DNA from: Laetiporus sulphureus 93-53
Lineage: Eukaryota; Basidiomycota; Agaricomycetes; Polyporales; Laetiporaceae
NCBI RefSeq assembly: GCF_001632365.1
Contig: NW_024468550.1
Span: 62,001-126,000 of the forward strand
Reading direction: 5' to 3'
Length of the DNA: 64,000 nucleotides
This document shows positions 1 through 11,900 of this stretch, piece by piece (position 1 is the stretch's first letter; each line of letters opens with the position of its first letter). The translations under genes and the position numbers were made by a program. The notes beneath the pieces were generated by a model. It did not search any database and was not told the DNA's origin. It saw only the letters and a program-made list of their open reading frames with translations.

Positions 1-749
1 TTCCATCTGGTTCTGGAGTGTGAGTCTCCCTACCTGTATGCTCTACCTTTGCTCACAAGCTAAATCCGACGCAAGCGTGCCGACATTCCGAGCTCGATCT
101 CCACCGCGAACACTTCGATCGACATCTCCGACTGGGGCACTCCCTCGGCGAACTACTCGAGTGCGCTCTGCGACATTGAGACGTACTTTGCGGCGCAGCA
201 GCTCGTGTTGGACATCACGCTGTGCGGTGACTGGTGCGTGCACTGGAGTCCTCAAGGAACCGGGTCATACTCACGTATATGAATTCTGGGTTCAGGGCTG
301 GCGATCTCTCCACATACACTGAGACCTGCTCGATCGAGGGCGGCGGAGCTGGCAATGCCTCTTCCTGCGTACGTCCACCGCATAATAGCACTTGTAACAT
401 GCGGCACACAACTCACCTCTACCCACAGTACCTCCAAAACGTCTACAACTACGGCAACACGACCGCGCTCGACGACGCCTACTTCCTGATCAACTACGTC
501 AAAGCGTTCAACGTCAACAGCAGTCTCGTCACCCCCTCGGGCTCCTCTTCCTCCATCTCGCCCACAGGCACTGCCGCGCTCGGCACGGGCGGCAACAGCT
601 CTGGGAGCTCAAGCGGCAGCGCCTCGGGCAGCACGGGCACCAACAGCTCTTCAGGCAGCAGCAGCGGCGCGTTCGCGGATCGTCTCGGCGTGCAGTTCGC
701 TGTGCTCGCGGGCGGTATTGGCGCGCTCGCGGCGTTGATCTTGATTTGA
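1..749 (+). CDS. GH16 family endo-beta-glucanase-type protein, 3' part
   Basis: The visible part joins as exons 2-19, 76-233, 296-368 and 429-749, with introns of 56, 62 and 60 nt and consistent phase. The joined protein reads SIWFWSRADIPSSI, then WGTPSANYSS, CGDWAGDLSTYTETC, and DDAYFLINYV. From memory of the family, this series is the C-terminal half of the fungal GH16 fold (mixed-linkage or laminarin-type glucanases). The catalytic ExDxxE region must lie upstream of the window. After the fold come about 60 residues rich in Ser and Gly, then a hydrophobic end (FAVLAGGIGALAALILI) with nothing charged after it, as in a GPI-anchor signal. The likely site of action is the cell surface or wall, on beta-1,3/1,4-glucan. 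The gene is cut by the window edge, so length and start are unknown. Family assignment is firm; substrate is inferred. Confidence 0.8.
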
Positions 750-1373
750 ATGGAGTGAAGGTGAAGGCGGAGAGCATGGGCCGGGTGAGATTATAAATGG
801 ACTGTTGTCTGAAGGGACAACTGATTGATAACCCACAATCCCTCTTCGGTGACCGTCATTTTGGACTTGGTTTGCACCAGCCTATCTAGTATTTAGATAC
901 ATCCTTTCTATTGTAATGGAGATCTGATTGTTGTCCGTTGGTATCAATCTCGGGGTAACTCGCCCTTCTCGAAGCGAGCAGGCTGCCGTCACTTTTACCG
1001 AAGCCGCAACACCTCATCGCCAAGGCACCAGCAACACTGAAAAGATAATTCTAGCTACTTGCGAAGTTCTTGCATGCATGGTATATAGTACACGGTCTAG
1101 CACGACCCGAAACGCCGAACATATGCGTACGTACGGTAAGGTATATAGCGCACACGAATATCAATATTAGGAAATGACACCGCTCCGAGCCGACCAGACG
1201 AAGATGCAAAGAGATGACGATGAGAGATTACTACGATACCAAAGGCCGCCGGATGTAGAGCAAGATAGATGGGCAGCCGTTTCCTAGTCGCCAATATAGA
1301 TCGCGTGAGAGCGCACATCGGGGATCCTCCCCCCCCTTCCGTCATATCAAACCGCACCAAAGCGCTATCACAC
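750..1373. other. Intergenic, between convergent genes
   Basis: This is 3' flanking sequence of two convergent genes. No coding signal or splice pair is convincing on either strand. The only texture seen is two short gtatatag copies near 1080 and 1140. Confidence 0.5.
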
Positions 1374-4364
1374 CTACCCGCGCAGCCTCCACCCATCGCC
1401 CTTCCGCCTCTCCCTCCCAACACCACCAAATGCCTCTCGCACGACGAGCCACAGCGCCGTGCACGACACAACATCCTTGATCTCCTCCGCAGTGAGCATC
1501 AGCCCGCCCACGCGCCCGTTCTCCTTCGTCCCGCCGCTCCAAAACTTGACCGTCTTCGGGCCCCCATTCGGGGCCGGCGACGCAGGCGGCGACGGCGGGG
1601 CGGGGCGGGCGATACCCTGCGGCGTGATGATCCGCTTGCGGACCGCGATCCGCTCGACCTCGATGTCCGGCAGCGGGAAGGGTACCTTGAGCAGCGCGAC
1701 GACCTTTGGATGGTGCGGCGTCGGCACGACCACCGCGACGCGCAGGCGGATGGAGGGGCCGTGCTCGTGTGGGGGGAGGGACGCCGGCTGGGACAGCCGC
1801 GGGGGTGACGAGGGCGACGACAGCCGTCGCACGACGAGCGTGCACGTCCATGGCGTCTCCGAGTCCTCCGGGTCGCTCTCCTCCCCGTCGTCCTCGCCCT
1901 CCCTATCCCTCCGCCTCGGCCGCGCACGCGCGCTCTCCTCCGTCGACTCGCTCGTGATGATGCTGCCCGCCGGTCCTGGTGACGTGGACCGCGCCGATTC
2001 CATACTCCTCCGGACGCCCAGCGTAGACGACAATGTCCGCGACTTCTGTGTTGACGACGGAAACTGCTGATGTTGTAGCGACGGGGCGTCCGGCATGGTC
2101 CCGATGCTATTTCGGTTTCTCCGCTTGCTCCCCTCCCGCTTGACGCTCGTCTCCCTCGACCGCTCCCCACCCCCGTCTCTTCCTCGCCTCTTCGTCGAAC
2201 TCTTCCCCCTTGACCACTCGAATCGCACCTCCACCGTGCTTTCCAGCCCTGGCAGTGATGTTGAGGACGTACCTCGCGCCTCCTGTAATCGCTCCTTCAC
2301 GCCACTGAGCATGCTCTCCGGCTCGCCCTTCAGCCACCTCCGTACAACCCAGACATATTTGCTCGGCCGGCCGCGTGGTGGCATAGTCGGAGAGCGGAGG
2401 GATGGCTGGATGCCCAGCACGGGAGGTTGCAACGGTTCGAAAACGAGGGGAACGATGGGAAGTGCATGCGTGGACAGGAGCGATGCCCGTTTCGATCGTT
2501 TGGATAATTCTGGCACAGTCGAGGAGTTAGAAAAGGTGGATGTTGCAGGCGAGAGCGGGAGTGGTGCGGGAGTCGACATCACGCCGTTCTCCTTCTTCCT
2601 GTTGTTGAACAGTTTACCGAAGAACTTCCGGCCGTTCTGACGGGGGCCCGTTGAGGCGGTTAAGACAGTAGACGTGGCCTCCGGTGGCATCGGAGTCTGC
2701 AAGCCCTGCTCACTCGTACCCTCGGCCGTCTCCAACGACACGGCCGAAGAGGTCGGCGTATGTAGCCCAAGCGGGGACAGCGTGCCGCCGCGGCTATACG
2801 CCGACCCCGCGCTATACGCATAATCAAAGCTGATCCGCCTTCCCGTTTCGTCCACACCACTGCCGACGCCCCACACCTCGACTGGCTCGAGCACTGCCAG
2901 GCCGATTACCTCGAGCCCGCGCTTCATGAACTTTGCGATCTTCGCGTCCGTGCCAGCGTCCAGGATCACGTTCTGCATAACGTTGTGTGCCTGCAAGTTG
3001 TACAGCGGGATGATCATGCGCCGACCTGACGAACTCGACGAAGACGAGTTGATGGTCGAGAGCGAGCTGGTCGAGTAGTTCGAGTACATCGAGCGGTCGG
3101 ACTGGTTTGAGCGCGTGCGCGTGAGCGTCGACTGCGATGCCTGGGGCTCGCCATCGGCGCCGGACTCGGTCGAATGGCTCGTGCTTGGCCGTTCTTTCGA
3201 GCTTGGTGGGACAAGCTGGACCTGGAGGTTCAACGGGTGATTGGTTTTGGATGGCGGCGGGCGAACAACTATGAAGGACTGTGGGGGGAACGTCAGCGTC
3301 ATGTTGCAAAGAATTATGCAAGCTGAAGCGGTTCAGGTCTGAGTGCAGTTATATTGTGATGGATGGCAAGCAGCGAAAGCTTAATGGACAGCCCCCAACG
3401 AAATTCTGATTCAGACCATCCGCCGAAGGGAGCGCCAAATGACAAACTCAACCTCATCGCTAGAGCTGGGCGCATCAAATGCGTGAGCCTGCAGTGCAAC
3501 CCGACCAGCACGCAATGTCATCGAGCAATGCGCCGCCCGCGCGGCAACATCCGTTCTGCCGAGCACAGCACCTGACCCGTACATGCCTCGGTACCGAATA
3601 GACCTGCGCCTCCTCCAACTTTGTATGACGTGCGTGCGATAGTGGCACGGCTGCTGCATCAGAGCCAATCAACCTTGACGGCGCTCGCAGCAGGGTCGCG
3701 CGCTGAGACACGTCCTGCCCACCGCGCTCAAAGTCATTGGAGGGCGATGCTACGGAGTTGTGCCAGCGAGTGGACGACGACGCAAAGGGGAGGAGAGGGA
3801 GATAGTGAGGCGCACGGGCGATGGGCAAACGTACGGTATTCATCAAATATGATGCGTAGCATGATAGTTAGGAAGCTGAGAACGAGAGTGTACGGGTGCA
3901 GACGCGGGCGCGAGTATCACCGTCCAGCGAAGCGAGCGGAGAACGCAACGACAGTCAGATGTTGGCCGGCCAGTAGAATAAAAGTCGCAAGGAGAGCATG
4001 TTTCAAGAGAAATAGCAAATTCGAGGCGCTGAGGAGCGAAGAAGCTACGTGCCGCTAGTCCGTAGTTACCTCCGCAGCGAACGTAATGAGTCCAGCGATG
4101 TCGACATTCGTCGAAAGCATCAATACGGCGAATCTGTGCAATAAAGCAAACGAGCAGAAGCAGATTGCTGATACTAACCTCATTTGTCCTCTCTCTTTTC
4201 TTCTTTACTCCTTGTTCGTCGACTACGGCCGGCACCTCTCTCGGTGGTGGTTCAGGACTTGGTTCCTCTGGCGATTCGGGCGTCGGGGACAGCTTCTCCG
4301 TGGATGGACCTGAGCCAAATGGATGCAGCGCTGAGGGCAGGAAGGAGGTAATTGTTTGAAACAT
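1374..4364 (-). CDS. Hypothetical Ser-rich protein, two exons with a long intron
   Basis: The main exon (1374-3278) is open for 634 residues. It contains long Ser/Pro/Arg-rich low-complexity stretches and one conserved-looking block near its N-terminal side (IIPLYNLQAHNVMQNVILDA, then KIAKFMKRGLEVIGL). I recognise no named domain. Its first ATG in frame lies just upstream of a good acceptor (CCCCCCACAG at 3279-3288). The exon at 4179-4364 starts with an ATG, encodes 62 residues ending KKKRERTNE, and stops at a GTTAGT donor in phase 0. Joining the two gives TNE-SFIVVRPPPSKTNHP with frame kept and a 696-residue protein. The implied intron is 900 nt, far longer than others here, so an extra small exon inside it is possible. 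If the join is wrong, the gene is 1374-3302. Function is unknown. Confidence 0.6.
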
Positions 4365-6133
4365 GGCGACAGCAGGCGAGAGGAGGTCATGAACATGGAT
4401 CTAAGTAGTGAAAGCAATGGGCGTCATTTAATCCACTGCAATTGGCTAGATTCCCACGTGCTCGCAGCCACAATGCACGTGGCGATAATATCCGTACCGC
4501 CGTTACCCCTTACTGTTTGCTCGTCTCTATGCAAGATCTTTGCTTGAACATCCGGCAATGCTTCATTCTGGCCAGCAAATCCATCGTCCGATTTGTCTGT
4601 TTGGGTTTGAGCGGTTTGCTGCTGCTGCTGCCTTTCTCTCCTGCGGATGACGCATGCGCATGGCTGTGTCAGACTGATTTCGCATCGCGCTTACCGGTCT
4701 CCGCTCCGTGCCAGGAAAAAGACATTTGTCAAAATCGATTACCCCCATCTTATCGGACGCGACTCTCTCCGGCTGCCCCAAGTACGATCCATATCTGGAT
4801 ACGGGAGACCACCGATTGATGTCGTGATGGTGGCCCCCTATCGACTCCGTTGAAAACGGTATATAATCCCGGGAGTAAGCTCTTGCAGCTCAACAGATGA
4901 TCCTGTGTGCTGGTGGATTTGAAGGCTACAAGATCCACGACTCGCACGATTGGTCGCGATATTCCACGAAGTATGCAAGAATTCCGTGGTACGATCGGCT
5001 GAAACGACACTCGAGCAGCAGCAATATTGTCAGCCTGATCTGAAGCCGTCTTGGCGATAACGCACAGTCCACGATGCCGAGTCACACAGGGGTCGCAAAT
5101 CGCGTACATACGGCATCGGGAAATGGATCCATCACCAACTAGCGCCGAGCGTAGACGGCTTGGCGCTCGTGAGCGTTCTCAAGTCGAGTAGCTCAGGCTA
5201 ATGTCTACGTGACTTCGACTCGTTCGCATCTGCGTCTCCTTACGCAACGCTAGAAGCAAGTCATTGTTACTGTGTGCTGCTTGACTGGTGGCGATCACGA
5301 GGCGGGGTTTGTGCAAAAAGCCTCCAATGTACACTACTGCGATTCTAATGCATTGCGCGATATTCGAATTAGTCTGACATATCAATAAAGAATCTGATAT
5401 TCTCATCGGCTGAGTATGACCGTATTTCACAGCAGGCGCGCACCGTTGCATTGAATGCAACAAACACTCTCTAATAATTGCGCGAGAGTTAGTGACCTAA
5501 CAAAGATTAGCACATTCGGCTCGTGCATATGTGCATGGGAAAGATTGAGCCATTGACGGACAAGTCTGACACTGACCAGCCATCAAGATGCGATAAAATA
5601 ACCTAACATGACGTTCATATCTGGGCGGCCAATGCAAGCAAATGGGATCATATCATCACGTACATCATTTATGACGGATGCCTCTGCCTCCCATCTGGTG
5701 TGCTATGGTGGGTGTTTCTTCTTCTGAGGTCTTTGCCAATTCAGTCGTTTTCGTCTCATCTACAACTTCTATTGCCATATAAATTTGGACATTGTGGGCT
5801 TGCGGCATTAGGAAATGCAAAGAGTATCAGTCCGCCATTAATGGCGGTTTAGAAAACTGTGAAGGACTGCTATCATAGCTTTCGATTTACAACGGGTACG
5901 AAGTGCATATATACTTTTCTTAAAAAACGCGAGCTTTCGACGCCACCGACGCGTCGCGTCGCATGCACGTGCCACACGCGTCGGTGGCTGGCAACTTTCC
6001 CACAAGAGAAAGCCAGACGCCACGTGGTGACCCGACGACGGGCGGGAGAAACAAACGCTCACGCTCACACCGCGCTCGTGGTCTCCCTCGACGCTCAAAT
6101 CCCTCCGCTCTTTCATTCCACGTTCCTTTCACG
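4365..6133. other. Long intergenic region between divergent genes
   Basis: No exon chain could be supported. Several short open stretches lack paired splice sites and low-complexity or domain signals. The right end is the likely promoter and leader of the gene starting at 6134. It holds a TATA-like catatatac near 5907 and an inverted repeat described separately. Confidence 0.4.
5942..5988. repeat. Perfect 13-bp inverted repeat flanking an E-box
   Basis: Left arm GCCACCGACGCGT (5942-5954) and right arm ACGCGTCGGTGGC (5976-5988) are exact reverse complements, separated by 21 nt. The spacer contains CACGTG (5966-5971), and each arm contains ACGCGT, the MluI cell-cycle-box core. The element sits about 145 nt upstream of the ATG at 6134, in its promoter or 5' leader. 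A dimeric factor site or an RNA hairpin are both possible; neither is shown. Confidence 0.55.
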
Positions 6134-7196
6134 ATGAAGTCAGCTACAGTTGCACTATCACTCGTCGCAGCAGCGTGGGCGTCCACGGTGAGCCTAAATT
6201 TCCCCGCCTGCGCAGCATCCGCAGCGGGCTGATGGTGATCGCAACGCACAGTCCTCCTCCTCCGCACTCATCCCTGCCGGTATCAGCGCGGGCTGCACGA
6301 CCTTCCTCACCTCCTTCAACTCCGACTCGACCCTCGCAGCCTGCACCGCCCCGCTCATCAGCGCCACCGCGCAGTTCGGCGCGACCGCAAACGCAAGCGC
6401 GTCCCCGACCTCGTCCACCGTCAAGACCGCCCTCGCCGACCTGTGCGGCGCGTCGTCCGCATGCAGCCCCACGACCATCCGCTCGACCCTCACGGGGATG
6501 TACGCTGCCTGCGTCGACGAGCTCACGAGCGGTTTGAACGCGGACGTGCTGAGGACGTACGACGTGCTCTATTCGATCGTCCCGCTGGCGAATGCGATGT
6601 GCAGCAAGGACGATAGCGGCGATTACTGCGTGCTCGACATCAGTGCCAGCGGGAACAGCAGCAGCAGCAGCAACTCTACGAACGACGCCGCCGCGTCGCA
6701 CAGCAGCAGCACCTTCAGCAACATCTCCCAGTACCTCTGGTCCTCCTCATCCTCCTCCTCTAGCTCGTCCAATTCCTCGCTCGCGCGCCGCGACGACTCC
6801 ACACAGACACCCATCAGCATCGTCCCAAACGTGACCACCTTCAGCAGCAACAACATCCTCTTCCTCTTCCTCTCGCCAGACCTCTCCTCCTCCGAGCTCT
6901 GCACCTCCTGCGCGCGCAACGTCCTCTCCGCCTACATCGACTTTGAGAGCACCGTCCCGTACGCGCCCGGCCTCGCCGTGAGCACGCTCATGAAGGGCCA
7001 GACGGCGCTGTACAAGTCCGTCATGAACATATGCGGCGAGAACTTCCTCAGCGGCGCCGCGGAGGCCGCGGGCTCGCTCTCCGGTGGACTGCTCGGTAAC
7101 GGCGCACACAGGAGCGTTGGCGGCGTCGGTTCAACGTATGTCGCTGCACTCGCGGGAGTCGCCGCGTTCGCGATGGCGGCCTCCACGGTGCTGTGA
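6134..7196 (+). CDS. Secreted, probably GPI-anchored Ser-rich protein (DUF7729-like)
   Basis: Exons are 6134-6187 and 6252-7196, giving 332 residues. Exon 1 encodes MKSATVALSLVAAAWAST, a signal peptide, and stops at a GTGAGC donor. Exon 2 starts after CACAG in phase 0. The mature part has a Cys-containing N-terminal block (IPAGISAGCTTFL, then ALADLCGASSACSP), a long poly-Ser region near residues 185-240, and a second Cys block (SSELCTSCARNVLSAYIDFE). The C-terminus is hydrophobic (VAALAGVAAFAMAASTVL), as in a GPI-attachment signal. Arrangement and Cys pattern resemble the fungal family catalogued as DUF7729; I recall that label with moderate certainty. A wall-associated structural or sensing role is inference. 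Confidence 0.75.
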
Positions 7197-7465
7197 AACG
7201 CCCGCACGTGCGGTGCTTTGTACTTGCTATGAGTGTGCGGAGGCTTGTCTCTCGAACTACCATTCTCACAGACTAATATACCCGCACGCACCGACTTACC
7301 TTACTTCGGACTGGGCTCGCGAAGGGACGCGTAATAGTATTGTTATTGACCTGTTCGGTTAGCTTCCCTACGTTCATAGTCCAGTATGCACCGAGGGATC
7401 CATCCACTCTGATAACTATGCAACGTAGCGAAAAAAACTGTAAGTGAGGCTGACCCGGCGGGGCT

Positions 7466-9170
7466 TCACGACTCCAACCCCGCCATCTCATAATCCATCG
7501 GTACGTCCTTCCTTTCCATCCACGCAGCGTCCTCGCTGCCCAGATCCACGCCCTTCCCGCAATCCAGCCGGCGGCGCGAAGGCAGCTCCTTCAGCTCCAC
7601 ATGCATACCGTCCTCCTTTTCCTTGCGATCGTCCGAGCAGCCGCCGCCCGTTCCAGCCGACCCACACACGATGTAATGCTCTCCATGCCAGCCGACAAAG
7701 TCGAGCAAAGGCAGCGCAGCGGCGACGCTCCGCGCGTTCGCGAGCCACTCCTCCGTCTGACGCGTGTGCTCCTTATCTGACATGAGCGTCGGCTGCGGCC
7801 GCGCCGCGCTGTGCGAGCGCAGGTGCAGCATCGAGAGAGAAGGGAATGCCCGGAAAGCTGTGGCGTATAGGTGCTGTGGGATGCAAGTCAGCGCATGTTT
7901 TTTTTGCACGCAGCAAGCGGAACACGCACCAGAGGGCTGGCAGACGTGCATGCTACATGCAGAGCGACCATGTTCTCTGGGATGGCATCCACCAACGCAT
8001 CCACGATCTCCCTATCCAGGCGGTCGAACTTGACTCGCAATACCCTAAGTCCTGTCAGCCCACCCAGGACACCCTGCACGCGCTCCCACGGACAACCGCC
8101 CAAGTCAAGCCTTCTCAGCGCAGGCCTCATCCTCACAAACTGCGACACAGCCTCATACAACCCCCGCTGATCATCCATCCCCACCATCACAAACCGAAAC
8201 GCCTCAAGCAGCGGCAACATGGCATGCCGCGCCCGCCCCCCTTCCTCCTCAACGAGATAATCCGCCGCAAACACCGCGCGCGCCGCCTCGGGCTCCTCGA
8301 ACGTCCCGTGCAGCGTGAGCGAGCGCAGCGCGCCCGCATGCGCGATCCGCGCGAGCACCGCGTGCGAGATCCGCGTGTCGACGAGGTCGAGGTGCGTCAG
8401 CGACCGGATCGTCCCCGACTGGAACGCCCCGTCCCACGAGTGCGGCCGCTGCAGGTGCGCGCCGAGCGTCAGGTGCCGCAGCGTCCCCGCGTTGTGGTCC
8501 AGCACGCTCCGCACCTCGCCCATGTCCGCGAAGCCGTCGTCGTCCTCGGCGCGCAGGCAGAATCGGTGCAGGTTGCGTAGGCCGGACTGTGAGCACAGCA
8601 GAGATCAGCGCCGACGGCGAGACGGCAGAGTAGAGGGAAACCGACGTACCACGCCGACAGCGTCAAAGTGCCAGCCGATCAGCCCGAGGCCTTGCAGACG
8701 GGGATGGCTCGAGAGCAGCGTGCGCACCATCTCGACGCGCATCTCCGGGTATCCGATCCACTCGAACTCACGAAGAGCGGCGAAAGCAGGCAATGCAGCG
8801 CGGAACAGTCCTGCGACACAGTCAGCGGTACGGCAAAGTCTGAGAGGGTGAAGAAGGCCGCACTGAGGATAAGGTCGAACATGTCCCCCTCTTCGTAAGC
8901 CCAATGCAGCCTGAGCGTCCGCACCCGGGCAGCAAACGTCGCGTCCGCCTTGACGCGATCGAGCACGTCCAGTCCGCGATTCACGCTCTCCTGGTCATCC
9001 CCGCCAAAGTAAAGGTCGAGCGTGTGAAAGATCCGCCGCGCTGCAATGTCGTGATAGAACGAAGAGACGGACAACCATGTGCGCAGGTGGTACCGCGGAA
9101 TAAAGCGGGCGATGTGCTCCCAAACCTCGGCGGGAGCACGGCGCCACGCTGGCTCGTGAAGGTGGTGTAT
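7466..9170 (-). CDS. F-box protein with leucine-rich C-terminal region (5' end unresolved)
   Basis: Four exons join in phase: 9170-8864, 8810-8650, 8586-7957 and 7873-7466. The first contains an F-box-like helix set (APAEVWEHIARFIPRYHLR, then TWLSVSSFYHDIAARRIF), usual for basidiomycete F-box proteins. Later exons give repeated LRR-like segments such as GLRNLHRFCL, TIRSLTHLDLV, GALRSLTLHG and GLTGLRVLRV. The expected role is substrate recognition in an SCF ubiquitin ligase, with Skp1 binding by the F-box. At the 5' end the exon is preceded by an in-frame TAG that is also a plausible acceptor (ATTTTAG). No ATG in frame exists in the exon, so a small upstream first exon is needed and was not found. 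The visible part encodes about 434 residues. An initiation defect cannot be ruled out. Confidence 0.7.
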
Positions 9171-9812
9171 CTAAAATGAGTAGCGTCAGACAAGAGGCCG
9201 TGAACTGCGGCTCTGGGAAAGCGGAGAAAATGCGATGACGTGCGCGACCCCGGGGTGCGTCAGCTGAACCGATGCTTTAGGTAGTGAGGGGTGACTGAAT
9301 AGAGAAGCGGGTCAAATATGTCGTCACATATGCTTTAGACGTGTTAGAAGTCCTCGCGCGGTTGTCGGAGGCTTTTCCTACAAGGCAAGCATACAGGCTT
9401 GATGTCAAGCCTACCAGAGGTGTCTGCCTCGTCTAAGGGCGTGAGGATGGCTCAATAACCTCTGCCTGGGCGTCGGCAGCACGAAAATTGCCTGTGTAAA
9501 AAATTATGTTGTACGGCGACTAAAACTCACCAAAAATGTGCGCTCTCGCCGTGGTCGTGTGCCAGTACGCGGAGAGCGCAATTGTGCAGCCGAGAAAAAA
9601 TCTGCATCGACCATGCATCAGCAACAATGTCATGAGCATGTACGGTCAAAATGAAACGAGACAGAACACGGAAGACTTGATTGCCGAAGATAGGCCGCCG
9701 AAATACAAGCACGAGGAAAGTGTCTGAAAAAAATCTGACCGTACCCAGGGCCGAGGAAACAAGGCATGAAGTGAACTAGGAGAAGCCTTGTCACCGTGAT
9801 GAATCATGCCTT
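9171..9812. other. Intergenic, upstream of the F-box gene
   Basis: This stretch should hold the missing first exon and promoter of the F-box gene at 7466-9170. The ATGs seen are followed at once by stops. Nothing else is recognisable. Confidence 0.4.
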
Positions 9813-10330
9813 GTTTGGAAAACACCGCATTCCATCCGCAGAAAATTTTCTTCAATGTGAACCACGCACACATCGACCACCTCATATTGCATGCGCTCGA
9901 GATGAGAAGACCTCATTACGCCCAGCATAGGGCGCCATCTCTAGCCAGAACAATAGCGCATAATGCATGAACCGCAGAGCTAGAAACGGACGCCATGCAC
10001 CATGAGATAGTCATCCATTATGCATAGCTTGGGTCAGAAACGAACGCATCGAGTCTGCCGGGACCGCTCATGTTGGGAAAACACCGCATCCCGTGCATGA
10101 GTGATTTTCTCCGAGATGAGCAACGCGTATATGACCATCCCGTATGGAGAGCGCTCGAGCTGAGGAAAACCTCATAACACCCAGCATAAGTGAGGTTGGG
10201 AGCGCCATCTCTAGCCAGAATCCTATCCCATAACACGTGAATGTAAGAGCGAGAGACAGACGCCATGCATTATGAGATGGTCATCCACCGTGCATAGCTC
10301 GATGCAGAAACGAATGCACTGAATTTTCCA
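9813..10330. repeat. Degenerate tandem duplication, two units of about 258 bp
   Basis: Unit 1 begins near 9813 (tttggaaaacaccgcattcc) and unit 2 near 10071 (ttgggaaaacaccgcatccc). The same landmarks recur in order at the same spacing: gcgctcgag with gatgagaa or ctgaggaa, then ccagcata, then gcgccatctctagccagaa, then acgccatgca with atgagat, then gcatagct. The units are diverged by many substitutions and small indels, so the duplication is old. No reading frame is kept across both. Origin is unknown. Confidence 0.75.
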
Positions 10331-10347
10331 CAACGCCAGGCTCTCTC

Positions 10348-10876
10348 TCATAACACGAAGGCATAGCCGTGAACGGCTGCTGTGCAACACGAGATAGCGA
10401 CTGACGTCTTCGCACCTTGTTGCGCTTTAGCGAGGAGCATCTCCCCAGCGGCTTTCCGTGCATTCGCTCGAATGCGTAGTGCCTTCCTGAGGTCTTCCTG
10501 AGCGATGTCAGGGGTACGCAAGTACACGTCCAAGTAACGTTCCACGTCGGGGCCATATCTGTTGTTAACGTCAGCCCAGGACAATCTCATCCATGAATGA
10601 ATTCAAAAAAAAAAAAGAGGAAAAAGGCAATGACTGCTGTAGACGAAGAGGCTCTGTCAAACACAGCAGCCTGATCAGACCTCCCGATACAGTCGCGGCA
10701 GTTGAAATCAAAGGCAAACCCAGTCTGGCACGAACACAAGCAAAGATCACGCACCTCTCGGCCTCAATCAACGCAACACAAATATCAAGCAACATTCTCG
10801 CCTTCCCCGCACACGTCAGCGACTTGACAGCACTGCAAGCGGCCGCGGTGAGCTCGTCGACGCCGCCGTTCTGCAT
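10348..10876 (-). CDS. Small hypothetical protein, possibly the remnant of a longer gene
   Basis: Exons 10876-10755 and 10558-10348 join in phase across a 196-nt intron and encode 110 residues. The start ATG at 10876 is preceded in frame by TAA. The join runs ...VALIEAER-YGPDVERYLDVYLR, followed by the helical stretch EDLRKALRIRANARKAAG. This has a TPR-like look with alternating helices and Ala/Leu spacing. The last 20 residues are irregular and the stop lies just before the tandem repeat on the left. I suspect a longer ancestral gene was cut there. The product is not recognised. The alternative is an intact small gene. Confidence 0.45.
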
Positions 10877-11900
10877 AGCGAGCGCAGGGAATTACAGTGG
10901 TGGGAGTGGGGATACGATGGATGCCAGCATGGCGGCGGTGGAAGGGAGGGGCCCCGGACCCTCGCGCCAGGGCTGGGGATCGTGCCGGCGTGCGATGCCA
11001 ATGCGCCGGGTCGAGTCGCGCACCAAAGGAGTGGGCAGGGGTTGAACCGCGGCTTGCGGCAAAGACGCTGCCAGTAGATCTCCGCCCTCCACCGTTCCGA
11101 GTCCGAGGGAGAGAGAGATGGTCACCATGCCCGTCGCCGGATAAAGCAAGAGACGAACGGAATAACGGGTTTTGTTACCTCACATTGCACTGGGAAGCTT
11201 GGGACGAATAGATGGGGTTCTTGTTGGCTGGATGCTTGTCCTTATCGGGCCCGGAGCGTTCCATTCGAGTGGTCGCTGCAACGCCGCTGCCTCGCGGTCT
11301 GCTGCCTTCCTCGTTGCCTGCTCCACATAGTACATGTCAGATGATGCTAGCTATCCACTGTAAGGGTGTGTCAGGCGCCCGACATTTATGTGTCCAGCGC
11401 CAACGACAATATGACAACGCTGCTCTGATGGCGGCCTACAAACGACTCATCGAACCTTTTTCATCACAAGTGTGATCACAGGTGCAGAGTCTAGACAATT
11501 TACACTACAGAACTTTCCCAGCCAGGGCTCTACTGATCGCCACTCCTTCCTTCCAGATTACGGGCGCCTGTGCGGTCCGCGCGCGGTCCCAAATCTTCCA
11601 CGCCACCGACATTGTCCCACGCCACGCTCAAATCCGTCGATGCGCCCACGTGACCGACGCGTCGCCCTCACGTGACCGACACGTCCCCGTCTCGGGGTCC
11701 CCGGACACGTCTCTGAGTGGCGGTTGCGGCAGTGGGAATGCAGGGGGCTGGTGTAAGGGATGGGAGATAAATTAGTACGATGTCGGTGTACAGTTACAGG
11801 CATGACATACACAGGGCTTGACATATATAGCAGTTCAATGTAGTATGTGAAAGGAAACCTTACAAAACCTAGTAATTCCGGACCGTCAATCTGTCCAGAT
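10877..11900. other. Intergenic with an E-box/ACGCGT direct repeat
   Basis: No supported gene. The likely promoter of the gene starting at 10876 lies at the left, and 3' flank of the oxidoreductase gene at the right. A 17-bp element, cacgtgaccgacRcgtc, occurs at 11647-11663 and again at 11669-11685. Each copy starts with the palindrome CACGTG, and the first also has ACGCGT. Confidence 0.5.

Noticed and set aside
1269..2640. Long plus-strand open frames with Pro/Arg/Ser-rich translation across 1.3-2.6 kb
   Set aside because: They are shadows of the GC-rich minus-strand Ser-rich gene at 1374-3278 and have no start, splice or family support.
4442..4853. Overlapping plus-strand open frames in the 4.4-5.8 kb gap, one with a Leu-rich stretch like a signal peptide
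   Set aside because: The Leu run comes from a CTG repeat (gctgctgctg). No donor/acceptor chain or conserved block follows it.
6660..6780. AGC/TCC repeats considered as a microsatellite
   Set aside because: They encode the poly-Ser linker of a supported secreted protein in a constant frame, so the repeat is explained by coding.
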